A stretch of 64,000 nucleotides of DNA. Source: Chelydra serpentina. Taxonomy: Eukaryota; Chordata; Testudines; Chelydridae. How positions within the stretch are numbered: position 1 is the first letter of the stretch; every line of letters starts with the position of its first letter. The stretch lies in assembly GCA_037349315.1 (NCBI GenBank), contig JBAIAC010000156.1:124001-188000 (forward strand). Reading direction: 5' to 3'. This document shows positions 31,690 through 51,404 of this stretch, one piece after another. Under the pieces are notes generated by a model. It was not told the origin of the DNA. It saw nothing but the letters and a program-made list of their open reading frames with translations, and did not search any database. The translations under genes were made by a program, and so were the position numbers.

Positions 31690-32195
31690 CCAGGAGTCCT
31701 GGCCCCCAGACCCCCCCAACTCTAACCACTAGACCCCACGCCTCTCCCAGAGCCAGGAGAGAACCCAGGAGTCCTGGCTCCCAGCTCGCCCCTGCTCTAA
31801 CCACTAGACCCCACTCCTCTCCCAGAGCCAGGAGAGAACCCAGGAGTCCTGGCTCCCAGCTCGCCCCTGCTCTAACCACTAGACCCCACTCCCCTCCCAG
31901 AGCCAGGAGAGAACCCAGGAGTCCTGGCTCCCAGATCGCCCCTGCTCTAACCACTAGACCCCACTCCCCTCCCAGAGCCAGGAGAGAACCCAGGAGTCCT
32001 GGCTCCCAGCTCGCCCCTGCTCTAACCACTAGACCCCACTCCTCTCCCAGAGCCAGGAGAGAACCCAGGAGTCCTGGCTCCCAGCTCGCCCCTGCTCTAA
32101 CCACTAGACCCCACTCCTCTCCCAGAGCCAGGAGAGAACCCAGGAGTCCTGGCTCCCAGCCCGCCCCTGCTCTAACCACTAGACATCTCCCTCCC
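31690..32195 (-). repeat. 75-bp tandem array of tRNA-like units, seven copies
   Basis: 'tctaaccactagacccc' recurs at 31721, 31796, 31871, 31946, 32021, 32096 and 32171, an exact 75-bp period. On the minus strand each unit reads 'tagtggttagagcagg' (A-box-like) and 'cctgggttctctcc' (B-box-like). 75 bp is 25 codons, so long open frames exist on both strands. The array ends about 60 bp before the first RAB3D coding exon. Confidence 0.93.
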
Positions 32196-32255
32196 CACCT
32201 GTAGAGTAGAACCCCCCTGCCTGGCTGATACTGACGCCCCCTCTCTGCCCCCCAG

Positions 32256-39178
<6,923 letters not shown>

Positions 39179-39924
39179 ATAACAGACTCCGCCCACCTAT
39201 GGCTCCTCCCCCCCACCCCGCTCCAGCGGTCACATTGATGTCATAGATAAATAGGGTGGGAGGTTATGGGGAGAGGCACATCTCTTGGGCTGCTGCCCCA
39301 ATGTTTTTCTATTTGCCTATGACAACAATGCAGTGCGTCCGCCCTCCCTTTCCTTATGCCCGATCCAGGGTTCGTCCGTCCCGGCAACCACGGCCAGCTG
39401 AAGGATGAGGAACGTGAGCCCATCCACCAGACCTCAGAGGTGGTGGGGCAGGCCCAGGCCCCCCACAGCTGATGCAAATTGGCCTGCCTTCCGTTGACTT
39501 TGATGGCGCTGACGTGGGTGCTACGGGTCCAACGGGGGTTTGATGCCTCCCCATATGCGCAGTCTCTTTGGCGCGCGTCTGTTATTAACCAAGTGCTAGG
39601 CGCAGCTTTGCAAAAGGCTGGGGCATCGAACCCCCGCGTAGATCTGTGACCACTGCTCTGTGTTTGTAAGGGGACGGAGAGGGGTGCCCGAGGTGGCGGG
39701 GGTGGGGGGCAGGTGGGAGATGTGGGGAGGTTTCCTGCACAGGGTTTGCTGCAGCTTGGTGTGAGGGACATTAATCCTCGTGCTGGAAAACAGGTTCTTG
39801 GGGGAGGGGGAGATCCATTTTCATCTGCATTTTCCACTGACAATTTCAGGTTTTTCCCAGTGAAAATTCGTGTCCTGAACATCTTTGACCAAAAGCCGGA
39901 GCTACTTTGATTCCGAAATGCCTC

Positions 39925-40160
39925 CTGGGTGTTGTAGTCCGGGTGCCTCGTGCTCCTGTTCTCTTCTATAGACTGAGCTTCTTGGTCGGACTACATCTCC
40001 CATGATGCACCACACTCTCCCTGCTGGGAGATGGGGGGGTGCATTATGGGAGTCCTTGGCCATGGTGCAGCATGGGAGACGTAGTCTAACTAAGGAACCC
40101 GGCTCATAGGGGAGAATGGAAGCTTGAGGCCACTGACCTACAATTCCCATGAGCCACCGC
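39925..40160. repeat. Cluster of ZNF143-like motifs
   Basis: Five copies in both orientations: 'gggtgttgtagtcc', 'gactacatctcccatgatgc', 'tgcattatgggagtcc', 'tgcagcatgggagacgtagt' and 'ctacaattcccatgagcc'. They resemble the ZNF143/STAF SBS motif. Similar clusters lie at 29.9-30.2 and 47.9-48.06 kb. Confidence 0.65.
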
Positions 40161-41599
40161 AGCAGCATTTCCAAAGCCACTCAACCCCAACTGACTGCTT
40201 CCCATAGAGTCACACACCCTGTAAATGGCCAGGGGCCCCTGGTTCGTTCCCCCCCACCCTGGTTTGCACTAGTGTCGAATGCTCCAATGCGGGGGTTGCA
40301 GTGAAAATGACAACACATGGCACCGGAGAGCCGGGCCCTCTGTTTGTTTGTTTTTCTTTCCTCAAAGCGTCTCCTGCTTTGGGGTCCTCGATTTGGGGAC
40401 TTGCCCAGAGGGAGCTGCCTTAAAGGTGGGGGTGCCTGGCACTTCCTGAAAATTGGGTCCCCTAAAGCAGCCTCCGGTTGAGCACCCCAACCCTGGAGGC
40501 ACCAAAAATCACTAGTCGCTTGTGTGGGGGGAGGGGGGTAAATCCAGAGAGACTCAGCTCACACTGCCCCTCAGCTGGGGTAAATGGGTGTCTGGCCCTT
40601 CTCACGGCGATGGAGTGACGCTGGTTTACACCAGCTGGGGATCTGGCCCCTCTGACGCCAATGGAGTGACGCTGGGTTACACCAGCTGGGGATCTGGGCC
40701 TTAATGTAGAAAGGGGCCAGGGGAGAGACAAGACCACGGACTGGGGAAAATGTAGACGACCTTCAATGTAGCGGATCAGTTTGAGCCAACCCCTGCAGGG
40801 CTGGGAGTCTTGGAAAACGAAAGGTCCCGGGCCGGATTTCCTGTTGCACTGAGCCTTGTACAGTGATTTATTTATGTGAGGGGTTAAAATCAATCCAGTC
40901 TGGTTTGCACTAGTGGCACATGGGGGTTGGGGTTGCACTAGTGGGGCAGGGCACTGGGGCATTGGACCAGTGGGGCTGGAAGGGCCAAGGGAGAGAGAGG
41001 GTTTCCCCCATCTTGGGGTGTTGGTTCCAGGCCGGAGCCCGGCTTGGCAGTAACTGAAGCCCGAGTCTCATGCAGACGACGCGAGAGCCTGCCCCAGGCT
41101 TGAGGCCTTGGGATCCATCACTCGTTGATTTGGCGTCCCCCCACTGTGAGGGGCTGGTGCTCTGTGGAAAAGTGGAGGTGGAGCTGCCCTAGGACCAAGC
41201 CTCACAGGGCAGCATTGAGGAGCGATGCCAGGCTGGGGTGGGGAGCTGACTTGGTTTCAGGCTGGGATTTCAGGGTGCCTGGGGCCCAGAGCCCCTTGCA
41301 GTTCCCTGGGATTTGAGGACGTCTGACTCCCCTTGTGATGCCCTCTGCCCCCAGCCTGCGTTAAATATCCCCATCAGCCCCAAAGACCCCAGTGGTGTTA
41401 TTTTTGGGAGGTGCCACACATGCACCCAAGGGGGCACCTTCCAGAAAGCTTTAACAGGCAGATGGGCCTCGGATAACCCCTGAGGGAGGAAATTCACTGG
41501 ATTTCCCACCAGGGGATGGCTACGCTTGGACCTGGACTAGGGCATGACACTTGGTTACTCTCATACCTCTGGGGTCATGCCAAGTCCCTGGTATCACCT

Positions 41600-41621
41600 A
41601 GAGCAGCCACTGGGCTGCTCT
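41600..41621. repeat. 22-nt palindrome, fifth copy
   Basis: AGAGCAGCC-ACTG-GGCTGCTCT, followed by 'aattcatgctc', so reverse orientation like the copy at 21223. Confidence 0.85.
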
Positions 41622-41998
41622 AATTCATGCTCTGTTTCCCAAGAACCCCTGCTGAAGCATGGAGTACCCATAATGTAGTGTGTTCCAGCCACACCCACAC
41701 TAGGTTCAGTGCCCTTATGCCAGCTTCCCATTGGATGAGGTAGGTCCTGCCCCTGCTCAAGGGTGGGGGTGGGGGTGGGGGGAGCAGGATTCTCAGCTGG
41801 GGCTGTCTCTGCCCACTTTATTCAGCCTTAAAGGGGCCTTAACTGAGAATCAGCCTCTGGACTCTCGACTCATCATGTCAGCTGCCCCATGCTGCATTGC
41901 AGGGTGACGTGAGCACTCCTGGATGTCTCAGCCGCACTGGGACACGGCGAGCATTGGCTGGAAATGGTACAACAGTCCGTTTCCGTCCTCCGCTCAGC

Positions 41999-42096
41999 AA
42001 GGGTGAAAAATCGGTGGGGGGTAATAGACACCTATAGAAGGCTCAGCCCCAAATATCGGGACTGTCCCTATAAAATTGGTACATCTGGTCACCCTA
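41999..42096 (+). mobile_element. Degenerate hAT-like MITE copy
   Basis: The right end 'acatctggtcaccctac' and the interior 'cgggactgtccctataaaat' match the MITE at 51892. The left end 'aagggtgaaaaatcgg' has lost part of the inverted repeat. Confidence 0.7.
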
Positions 42097-45000
42097 CGGT
42101 GCGCCGTCTCTCCGCTCACAATGCAATGCTTATATGCTTCGCGCCCCCGCCGTGCAGAGTGATTTGGCCGCGAGGGGTTAAAGGAAAGCGTCGAGTGGCT
42201 CAGATTTCCAGGGGGGGTGCAATCTTTAAAAACGGAGGAGAGGCCAGTCTCTTACTTTTAAACAACAAAAGTGCCTTTAGCAAAAGCCAAACCATTGATG
42301 GGTCACGTGTAAATATCCACACTCCCAGCTAAGCTGTAGCCTAGCCGTAAATGCCTTGTTTAACCTCGTGCTCTTTTCTTCTTGGCCAGATCCCATCGAT
42401 GCCTTCCCCCCCCCCCCTCCCTCCCCCCCTCCACTTCCCGGAATTATTTAAGAGAGAGATGCACAGAGTTGAAGGCCAGAAGGGATCATTCACTCATCTT
42501 GCCTGACCTGCTGTGGATCAGAGGCCCTGAAATTTCATCCCTTTATCACTGTCTTGAGCCAAAGATAGATACGCTGACATTGGTATTTAAAATCCCTGCG
42601 GTCAGATCTCTGTAACTGGGTGTGGGGGGGTTATAACTGATGTAGCATTGGAAGGGGGGATCCACCCCATAAAATAGGCCTAAATAAATGTAAACCTGAC
42701 CAAAGTGGGATTTAGGTAGGACTGGGGCAGGGACAGTCTGTTTGTTCTGTGTTTGTACAGGGCCTGGCGCACTGGGCCATGACCGGGCTTCTGAGCGCTA
42801 CCATAATACGCCTAATAAAGAATAATATTGCCTTTGAAAATCACAACCGCATGGTCTGGTGACTGGCTGATTTGTACGCCGGCGGGTCTTGGGCCCCCTC
42901 AAGTGGCTAGATGATATATTTATGTGGTGGGGGAGGCGTCTCTGTCTCAGGATATGAGAGACAAGGGCGGGGAGGGAATAGCTTTTATTGGCCCAAGCTC
43001 TGTTGGTGAAGGAGACCAGCTTTCGAGCGCCAGGGACCTGAAGAAACCCCAGGTCTAGCTTTGGCAGAATTCAGTTGTGATTTTTCCATCATTTCGATGG
43101 ATACCCGCGATGTTTATTTTAAGCATATTTTTGAACCAATGTACATGTTCACAGCTGCACAAAATGATGGGTTTTAAAGCATTTTTTCTATGTATTTAAA
43201 TGTTCACAGTTGTGGGAAAATAGGGGGGGATCAGACACGGGGAGGGGATCAGACAAGGACAAACTGTCAACATCACGCGTCAACATTTTACCCTTCAATC
43301 AAACTCTCATACATTCTCAACCAGCACGTTTCTTCCTTTGCCCGGCTGTCGCTTTCAATGATCAATGGAAATCGTTTTTCCTCGGTTTGTGGGTGTCTCG
43401 TGAAATCAACGTTTACCGACCCTTCCCGATGAAAAGTGCCCCAAGCCTAGCTAACGTGCATGTATTGCTGAATCTATCAGTGAGTGCTTTCGCCTGCTAG
43501 CAAGGAATGATCGTGAGTTAATAGCTATTCCTATTTCCATACAATCACGGCCTTTTCTATAAATGGCCTTTTTTAGTGGTTAAAAATCTGGCAAAAGTCC
43601 CCCTTCATTACGGTGACCGGATAGCAAATGTGAAAAATCAGGACAGGGCGTGGGGAGGTAATAGGTGCCTATATACGAAAAAGCCCCCAAAATCAGGACT
43701 GTCCCTATAAAATCAGGACATCTGGTCACCCTACCTTTATTTAAAAAACATCTTCGAATGATGTAAAACAACCGCCTGGGTCTTCAGCAACTTTGTACAG
43801 AGGGTCTGGCCCAATGTGTGTCCACTGGCATGGTGTGATGCTGTGAAAATGACGTGGAGAACATGTGCTGCAGCTAGACAAAATGTGTTTGAAATGAGGA
43901 GGTTTGTCCTTAATAATTCAGGATGGCGGCGACCGCCGCAGATGCGTCCCGCACAAATAGCGCCAGTGTTAATTTTCACAGCTGTCTTTATTTTCCCACC
44001 CAGGAAAATCTACCAAAGCGCCTGCAGTTTTGTGGTGATGTTAATGGCGCCTGGGGAAATGACTGCTGTCTGCCGTGTGTCTGGCTAATGATTTCTTTGC
44101 ACTTATTGTTAAGGGACAGGGGTGGGGGTTAAACTAATGAGGTGATTTGTCATTAGGGTAAGGCTAATTAAAGATGGGCACCTTTCCAGCGGCTGCCGGC
44201 TTTTTGTGCTTCTTGCTAATGGCAAATGGCTGGGGGAAGCAAAGGATGTGGTTGAAAAAAGCAAGCCAAACCTTTCCTTTAGCAAATGTTGGGGAAACGA
44301 AGCCCGGAAGGAAGGGTGGGCTCGTTACGAAAGCCGTGGCCTGAGACCTGGATTCAATTCCTGCCGCTCTGTGCCTCAGTTTCCCCATCCGAAAACCAAG
44401 GCTCATAACCCTTCCTTTTGTCTTGTCTATTTTGCCTGGAAACGAGAGCTGGGCTGATAATGGCATTTTTTTGGTTCGCTGACAATTCTGAAAAATCAAC
44501 CCCCTCAAAATTACAGGTAAACGAACCTTTTTGAAATTCTCAGCAAAGGGAAAAGTTGTGTGTGTGTGTGGGGGGTGGATTGTTTTGGCTCGAATGAAAC
44601 ATTTTGCTTAGTTTACAAGTGGGGGTTTTATTTTTACATTAAAAATAAATAAAATAGACGGAAATCACGCAACCAAAAGTTGGAACATTGCGCCATTTTC
44701 TGATTTAGTTTTCCTGCGCAAACAACCATCGAGAACCAGCATGTTCGAGAAAGGTTTCGGTGTCACTGAATCTGCATTTTTCCCGAAAAAACGTTTCAGC
44801 CCAAACATTTCAACCAGCTCGATTGTAAACGTTTTGTGGCAGGAACTTTCCTCTACTAGGTAACTCTGCAGCACCTTGCATTGGGGCCTTGATCTCGGTC
44901 AGGGTCTGGGCAGGGCCGGGCACAATGGGGCCCTGACTTCGGTCAGGGTCTGTGTATTGTCCAGCCTCCTGCAAGACAGGGCCTGCCTCTCAGCAGAACA

Positions 45001-45129
45001 AACTTCCTCACGTACTAGCCTGCCTCTCACATCCCCGGCTTTGTGCAAACTTGGGGGTCACTCAGCAAAGCTTGGGGGTCAGCTAATAATTTACGGTGAA
45101 TCAACTTGGCCGCTTTCCTAGTTGTGGTG
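42097..45129. other. Intergenic, AT-richer stretch
   Basis: Contains a CR1 remnant at 42455-42560 ('ggccagaagggatcattcac'), a SINE tail at 42720-42840 and a MITE at 43609-43733. A MIR-like segment lies at 44320-44420, and two 43-bp SINE-tail units at 44870-44960. No coding exon recognised. Confidence 0.5.
43609..43733 (+). mobile_element. hAT-like MITE copy
   Basis: Left end 'tacggtgaccggata', right end 'catctggtcaccctac', interior 'gggcgtggggaggtaatagg' and 'caggactgtccctataaaat'. 125 bp, same size as the copy at 51892 but diverged. The flanking 8-mers match only partly. Confidence 0.8.
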
Positions 45130-45620
45130 GGGGAGGGAACCCGTTGGACCAAGCGCCTGTCGGCATCATTTCTTTCGGCATGAACCCGGCCGCGGCAGCA
45201 ATCCGCGTTCCGCAGCGTCGCCGGCTTGGGAGCTGTGCTCCCCCTCGGTTCGCCCCGGTGAGCCGCGAAGGGGGAGGGAGGGGCGTGGAACATTTACAAG
45301 CCAGCGCGGTGCACAACGGGCACCGGTCTGTGCCCGACACCCAGCAGCCAACGGCGCCGCAGCGAACCCCCCCAGCCAAATCACTCCGCCCGCGCCGCTC
45401 GGCAAACGCGCCGGCCGCGCTGGGCTCTCCCTGGCACAGCTAAGCTGGAGCCAGCCGAAGGGTGGGCCAGATCCGTCGCTAGCGGAGGCGGGCTGCCGGG
45501 GTGGAGCGACGCTGCTTTACACCCGGTGGGGATCCGGCCCGTGATGCCGCCGCGCTCAGCAGGGAGGTTTTATCGCTGGCGCTTGGCGTCCTGGCAACAT
45601 CCGAAGCAGGAGGCGCTCGC
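45130..45620. promoter_or_regulatory. Orphan CpG-rich island
   Basis: CpG-dense sequence, including 'acccggccgcggcagcaatc', 'ttcgccccggtgagccgcga' and 'aacgcgccggccgcgctggg', far from any recognised coding exon. It could be a promoter of an unrecognised transcript or non-coding RNA, or an enhancer. No convincing protein-coding first exon was found. Confidence 0.45.
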
Positions 45621-45784
45621 GGGGCCTGGCCCCTGCTGTCGATCAACTTGTCACATGCCGCGGTGGCCCTGCAGCCCAGATGTGGCGCTCTAATTGCCCA
45701 GCTGCCGTCAGAAGCCCGTTCCCCATTGAAAGCCTGGGGCAGGAGAGGAAATCTGGCCGAGGGTTATTATTTATATCACCCAGA

Positions 45785-47395
45785 GCATTGAAAGGCCCTG
45801 ACCAGGAGCAGGGCCCCGTTGTGCTGGGCGCTGCACAGACCCGGACCAAGAGCAAGCCCCCCCCCCCCCCCCCCCACGCCGGGCACTGCCAGACCCTGAC
45901 CAGGAGCAGGGCCCCGTTGTACCGGGCACTGCACAGACCCGGACCAAGAGCAAGGCCCCCCCCCCCCCCCCACGCCATGCCAGGCACTGCCAGACCCTGA
46001 CCAAGAGCAAGCCCCCCCCCCACTCCATGTCGGGCACTGCACAGACCCTAATCATGAGCAGGGCCCCCCTACACCGGGCACTGCCAGACCCTGACCAGGA
46101 GCAGGGCCCCCCCACGCAGGGCACTGCCAGACCCTGACCAAGAGCAGGGCCCCCCCATGCCGGGCACTGCCAGACCCTGACCAAGAGCAAGCCCCCCCCC
46201 CCGACTCCATGTCGGGCACTGCACAGACCCTGATCATGAGCAGGGCCCCCCTACACCGGGCACTGCCAGACCCTGACCAGGAGCAGCCCCCCGCCCCACA
46301 TCAGGCACTGCCAGACCCTGACCAGGAGCAGGGCCCCCCCCACGCAGGGCACTGCCAGAACCAGACCAAGAGCAGGGCCCCCCACGCCGGGCACTGCCAG
46401 ACCCTGACCAGGAGCAGGGCCCCGTTGTGCCGGGCACTGCACAGATCCGGACCAAGAGCAAGCCCCCCCACCACCACGCCACTGCGAGACCCTGACCAAG
46501 AGCAAGGCCCCTCCCCACTCCATGCCGGGCACTACACAGACCCTAATCATGAGCAGGGCCCCCCTACACCGGGCACTGCCAGACCCTGACCAGGAGCAGG
46601 GCCCCCCCACGCAGGGCACTGCCAGAACCTGACCAAGAGCAGGGCCCCCCCACGCCGGGCACTGCCAGACCCTGACCAGGAGCAAGGCCCCGTTGTGCCG
46701 GGCACTGCACAGACCCGGACCAAGAGCAAGGCCCCCCCCACTCCATGTCGGGCACTGCACAGACCCTGATCACGAGCAGGGCCCCCCTACACCAGGCACT
46801 GCCAGACCCTGACCAGGAGCAGCCCCCTGCCCCATGTCAGGCACTGCCAGACCCTGACCAGGAGCAGGGCCCCCCCCCACGCAGGGCACTGCCAGAACCA
46901 GACCAAGAGCAGGGCCCCCCACGCCGGGCACTGCCAGACCCTGACCAAGAGCAGGCCCCCCCCCCACGCCGGGCACTGCCAGACCCTGAGCAGGAGCAGG
47001 GCCCCCTTGTGCTGGGCACTGCCAGACCCTAACCAAGAGCAAGGCCCCCCCCCATGCCACGCCAGGCACTGCCAGACCCTGACCAAGAACAGGCCCCCCC
47101 CACGCCGGGCACTGCCAGACCCTGATCAGGAGCAGGGCCCACCCACGCCGGGCACTGCCAGACCCTGACCAAGAGCAGGGGCCCCCCACGCCGGGCACTG
47201 CCAGACCCTGACCAAGAGCAGGGCCCCCCCACGCCGGGCACTGCCAGACCCTGACCAAGAGCAGGGCCCCCCACGCCGGGCACTGCCAGACCCGGACCAA
47301 GAGCAGGGCCCCCCACGCCAGGCACTGCCAGACCCTGACCAAGAGCAGGGCCCCCCACGCCGGGCACTGCCAGACCCGGACCAAGAGCACCTTAG
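45785..47395 (-). repeat. 43-bp minisatellite, about 37 copies
   Basis: The unit is 'gccgggcactgccagaccc' then 'tgaccaagagcagggcccc', with variable C runs of up to 19 bases (45857-45875). About 1.6 kb. It is the reverse complement of the 23670-24010 array and derives from a SINE-tail-like sequence. Long open frames within it (up to about 300 codons) have only G, S, A, V, W, L-type low complexity and are not genes. Confidence 0.93.
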
Positions 47396-48366
47396 CTGTA
47401 TCCACAGCTGTGCCGGTATCCCTATAAGCTTCCAGGGACAGAGACTGTCCGGTTGTGCTGGGCGCTGTACAGACCCCGCTCAGCGCATGTCCTAACCCGT
47501 GACCAGGGCTCTGAGGTGTGAGCGCAATAGGAGTTAATAACTCGGCCAAACACCTTTCCAACCCTCCATCGTCCTGGGAGTGCTCTCCACCCAGAAAACC
47601 CTCTTTTGCTGCATGCCGGGAAGGCCACCAAACCCTGGGTGGTTTGGAATCAATAGTAGTAATTCCTTGCTCTTCTCTAGGGCTTTTCATGGCTTTACAT
47701 CAGCGGCTCTCGGAGTGCATTAACAACAACAACAAAAGTCAGTGTTATTAACCCCATCTGTAAAATAGGGAAACCGAGGCACAGAGCAGGGTGGTCACTT
47801 GCCCAAAGTCATCCAGCCAGCCAATGGCAGAGGTGGGAATACTACATCAACAACAGCCTGAAAACAGAATGATTTCTATTTGGATATGTTGCCATCTTGC
47901 CTCATGGGAGTTGTAGGCTGGATGCGAACGCCAGCCCCTACAGGGGAATGAGGGCTGCGAGGAAATTGAACTACAACTCCCAGGAAGCACGTCAGTCAGG
48001 CGCCACCATCTCCCAGTATAAATGGAGACCACGGTGCATCATGGGAGATGTAGTCCGATGAGGGAGCCTGGCCTAGAGAGAATTCTGCCACCAGTAAAAA
48101 AAACGTTTTTGTCCATGTGGAAAAATTTCACCTAAAATTCTCTCATGTTCGCTGTAGCTTTTCCTCAAAAGCCGTTATCAAAAACACCATCAAAACACCC
48201 CTCCCCCTTTCCGTTTCTTCCTTTCAAAGGCTCCACCAATCAAATTTTCCCCTGAAAACCCAGTTTGGGGGCAATATTTTCCAGTTTCCAACAGCCACAA
48301 ACCAAAAAGTTAGAAGGCCTTTATTTTATGATCACAAATACACGTTTGTGGTGGATGGATGGACAG

Positions 48367-48368
<2 letters not shown>

Positions 48369-48400
<32 letters not shown>
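48369..48400. repeat. (AC)n microsatellite
   Basis: Sixteen uninterrupted AC units. Confidence 0.97.
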
Positions 48401-48402
<2 letters not shown>

Positions 48403-50465
48403 CCCGTCCTCCCCTGCCTCATTTTAACGGGGGTGGATCCCATAGTTTGTTTTAAAATAAACCAACCCAAACCAAACCCCGCCCAATCTGTTTCCAGTGA
48501 AAAATTTAAACCTCATTTCCGGCCCTGCCATCTGCCATCTTTTATTGCCCCAGCGGCTGTTGGTCTGTAATATCCTGGGACTCACCACTAGGTACTTGGC
48601 AGTTTGTAGTTGCAAGCTAGCGGGGAGGTGGCAAGCTCTCAACCAACGTGGGCTGGTTTGTGCCAATCTGGCCCAGCTGTTTGACCCACCATCCAGTGCC
48701 CAGCGTGCCGTGGCTCCGCTCCGACCCTTCAAGGTTTCTCTGCTAAATCCGGCCCCTGCTCAGCCTGGGAGACCTGCAAAAGGGTCCCTCGGGCACCGGC
48801 GATGTCTCCCCATGGGGCATCTGCGCCGTCAGGGGAAGGGCTTTGCTGGGAGCCAGCCGTGGGGGCTTTGGTTGCCACTTGACGTCGCAACAGGGCCCAA
48901 GATGCCGTGGGGAGGGTCGCCCCATTGCATAGATCCAGCGGGGTGCCCCCTGCTGGCCACCCACTGGACTTCTGAGAAGGGATGCTAAGCTGCTGGCCTC
49001 TTCCTGACCCCTGATTCTCCGGGGACGTGTGCCTAAGGGGGATGGCTGAGCTTGGGGGGGTCACACCCTCCCCCTGGGTCTGCTTTGCACCAATATATAC
49101 ACCAGTGGCACCTTCGCCAGGGTAATAGGGGGGTGTCGCTCTGTGGCCCAGGTTGTGGCCACCATGGTGGGCTGGACAGTGGGGTCACTGAAGCTCGGGG
49201 AGCTTGGCATTCCAAGGGTGAGGCTTTGAGCGCCCACTGTGGGTCATAGACCCCGTACGACTAATAGAGATTCCCCTCCCTCTTGAAGCCATAGGGGTTT
49301 GCGTTGTCAGAACTGAGTTGTAGCCTGGTTGTTGTGATGCAGTGATGACCTGGACCACTGTGTGTCATACTCCCTGTAGAGCTAACAGCTGAGGGAGAGT
49401 CCCTGAGAGCTGGAGCAATAGGGGCCTGTGCTTTAGGAGGGTGATGGTCTGGGTTCCAGCCGTGCTGCTGCAGAGATGCGCATGCAGAGCACTAGTCACC
49501 TAGCGATTTGCCCCAGTGCTGCAGGGGAACTGCCCAGCCCTCACCTTGAGCCCATCTCGGTGAGGCGGGAGCTGACCACTCACCCACAGGTGCTGGGTCC
49601 TACAGGCCCCGGAGCACCAGGCTGGCCCTTATGTGGCACCCCATCTTGGTGGTGCCTCAGAATGAACCTACCCCAAGGCAGGTCAGGGTTATTCTCCCCT
49701 ATTTTGCCGACTGGGGGAAACTGAGGCACAGAGTAAAGTGATGCAACCCAAGGAGTCTGTGGCAGAGGCAGGAACCGAACCCTCGTCTTGCAGCCTTCTC
49801 GGCCTTAGGCAGGAGCGAGGATGATCAAAGTGGGAGTTACCCTGGTCAAATCTGTGCCCTACAGGATCCAGCATGATCTTGGGGGCGAGTGCAAGTCGGG
49901 GGCGGGGAATCTCTAGTTGCCGTGGTTATCTCAATGGCACCCTAAGGCTCCACCCCCAATAGCTGGACTGAAACAGGAGCCAGGTGTCTGGCTCGCTCCC
50001 CGCTGCATGAAATGTAGCATCTCTGGCTGGAATACCCCTGGGCGTCACACTGCCCCCTACCGGCAGGCACCCCAGCTCTGCTGCCCGGGACCCGGACTCA
50101 GCGCAGTATAGACCCCATGCCCTGCGTGGGAGAGCTACCCAGCTGAACAAGGGGGGGGGGGTGAAAGGAGGGGTTGCTTTGAGGAAAATGAGGCCCAGAT
50201 GGGCTGACCAGTTCAAGGGCTGGTAGGGAATCTGGGGGCAGAGCCGGGAGTCAAACCTAGGCCTCTCTGGCTAATGGGGCCGGTTGTTTCACGGCCCCGT
50301 GGCCGCAACGCTCTGTCCTACTAGCCGTGGCAGCTGTGAGTGGCTTCTGCCCCTGTGGGGGGGCCTGGCTGATGTGGTGCATGGAGCTATCCCAGCCCCC
50401 CCGCCCCCATCAAAATCCCCCCCAGCTCCCTCTGGCGACAGAACAAGGAGGAAAGTTTCGAAAAC

Positions 50466-50471
50466 TTTATT
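50466..50471 (-). terminator. SLC25A23: Candidate distal polyadenylation signal of SLC25A23
   Basis: The minus strand reads AGCTAATAAAGTTTTC here, a canonical hexamer about 4.5 kb beyond the SLC25A23 stop. Closer canonical signals were not noticed. The implied 3' UTR would be long and would cross two minisatellites, so confidence is low. Confidence 0.25.
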
Positions 50472-51404
50472 AGCTCTTTTTTCCCTTTGAAGTGGCGGCC
50501 CCCCTGGGCGCAGAGTCGGGCCTGCCAGCCAGCCCATGGGCAGGAGGGCGTGGGGCAGTGCCAGGCCCTGCCGAGATGGGGCGAGCAACGTGCTCTTCCC
50601 ACCGGTTACTGGCCACCGTGCAAGGCACCACGGAGCAAATTGCTGGCTCCCTCTCGGGGCCAGGCGCCCTCGGCGAAACTCGAACTCTGCCCTTCCCCAG
50701 GGCCGGGGTGCTCACAGCGCCCCCTACTGGAGAGGGACCAATTGCCTGTGTTTGCCCCACACTGGGAGGGGCTGTTTCTGCCCCTCCTCCAAGAACCTGC
50801 CTCTGCCCCCTACTGTCTTCTTGACCCTTTGCGCCTCTCATCACGCAAACCTCGAGCGGGGAATTAAATAAGATTAAAACAATAATAATAAACTTCAAAC
50901 ACTGCCTGGAGTTTTGCAGTGTGCTCCCCGCCCCATGGGCTCCTTCCCCACCCGTCACAACTTCCCCAGTCCTCAGCACCTGCTCTTACCTTCTGGGACC
51001 AGGCCCCTCCCCACAGGCATCCCCACGCTCTCAGTGGAGGGAGGGGGACTCCTTCCTGCCTCCCAGCCCCCACCCTCTAAAACCCCCCAGGACAACACAG
51101 TCTCTCTGTTGCCCTCTAGTGGTCACACTTTGCATGGCAGCGCAGAAGTCTGCTCCTGCGAGTGAGCTACACTGTCTGGTCCTTTGGCTTAATTAGCAGA
51201 GGCGCCTGCTTTTTTTGAATCCATAGGTCCCAGGTTTGGTCCCAGCCAATGACCCAGCTGGGGGGAGGGGTTCCACCCAGACTTCCGCTCTCCCTGCTTT
51301 TCCTGGGGGAGTTCACCACACTGATTTCTCCCCCTCCAAACACAAATCAGTCCCACAGTCCGCTCAGTCCCTGGGCCTCTGGACAACAGGCAGTGCTCAA
51401 TTTG

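Larger units (their letters stand above)
39179..41990. other. RAB3D 3' flank and intergenic DNA
   Basis: Begins with the RAB3D 3' UTR, whose end could not be located. Also contains a cluster of ZNF143-like motifs (39930-40160), copies of the 51-bp unit (40580-40700) and a reverse palindrome repeat (41540-41720). No further exon recognised; a TSPAN16 orthologue, expected near here by human synteny, was not seen. Confidence 0.5.
47396..51400. other. Intergenic DNA between the two large arrays
   Basis: Contains a minus MIR-like segment (47740-47840), ZNF143-like motifs (47893-48055), an (AC)16 microsatellite (48369-48400) and minus MIR-like segments at 49690-49830 and 50170-50270. Three near-consensus CTCF-like sites lie at 48945, 50716 and 51111. 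Part may be SLC25A23 3' UTR if the signal at 50466 is used. Confidence 0.5.

Noticed and set aside
46770..47690. 306-codon minus-strand frame and its many overlapping relatives
   Set aside because: It is translation of the 43-bp minisatellite. Composition is G, S, V, W, L, A only, and several frames are open at once.
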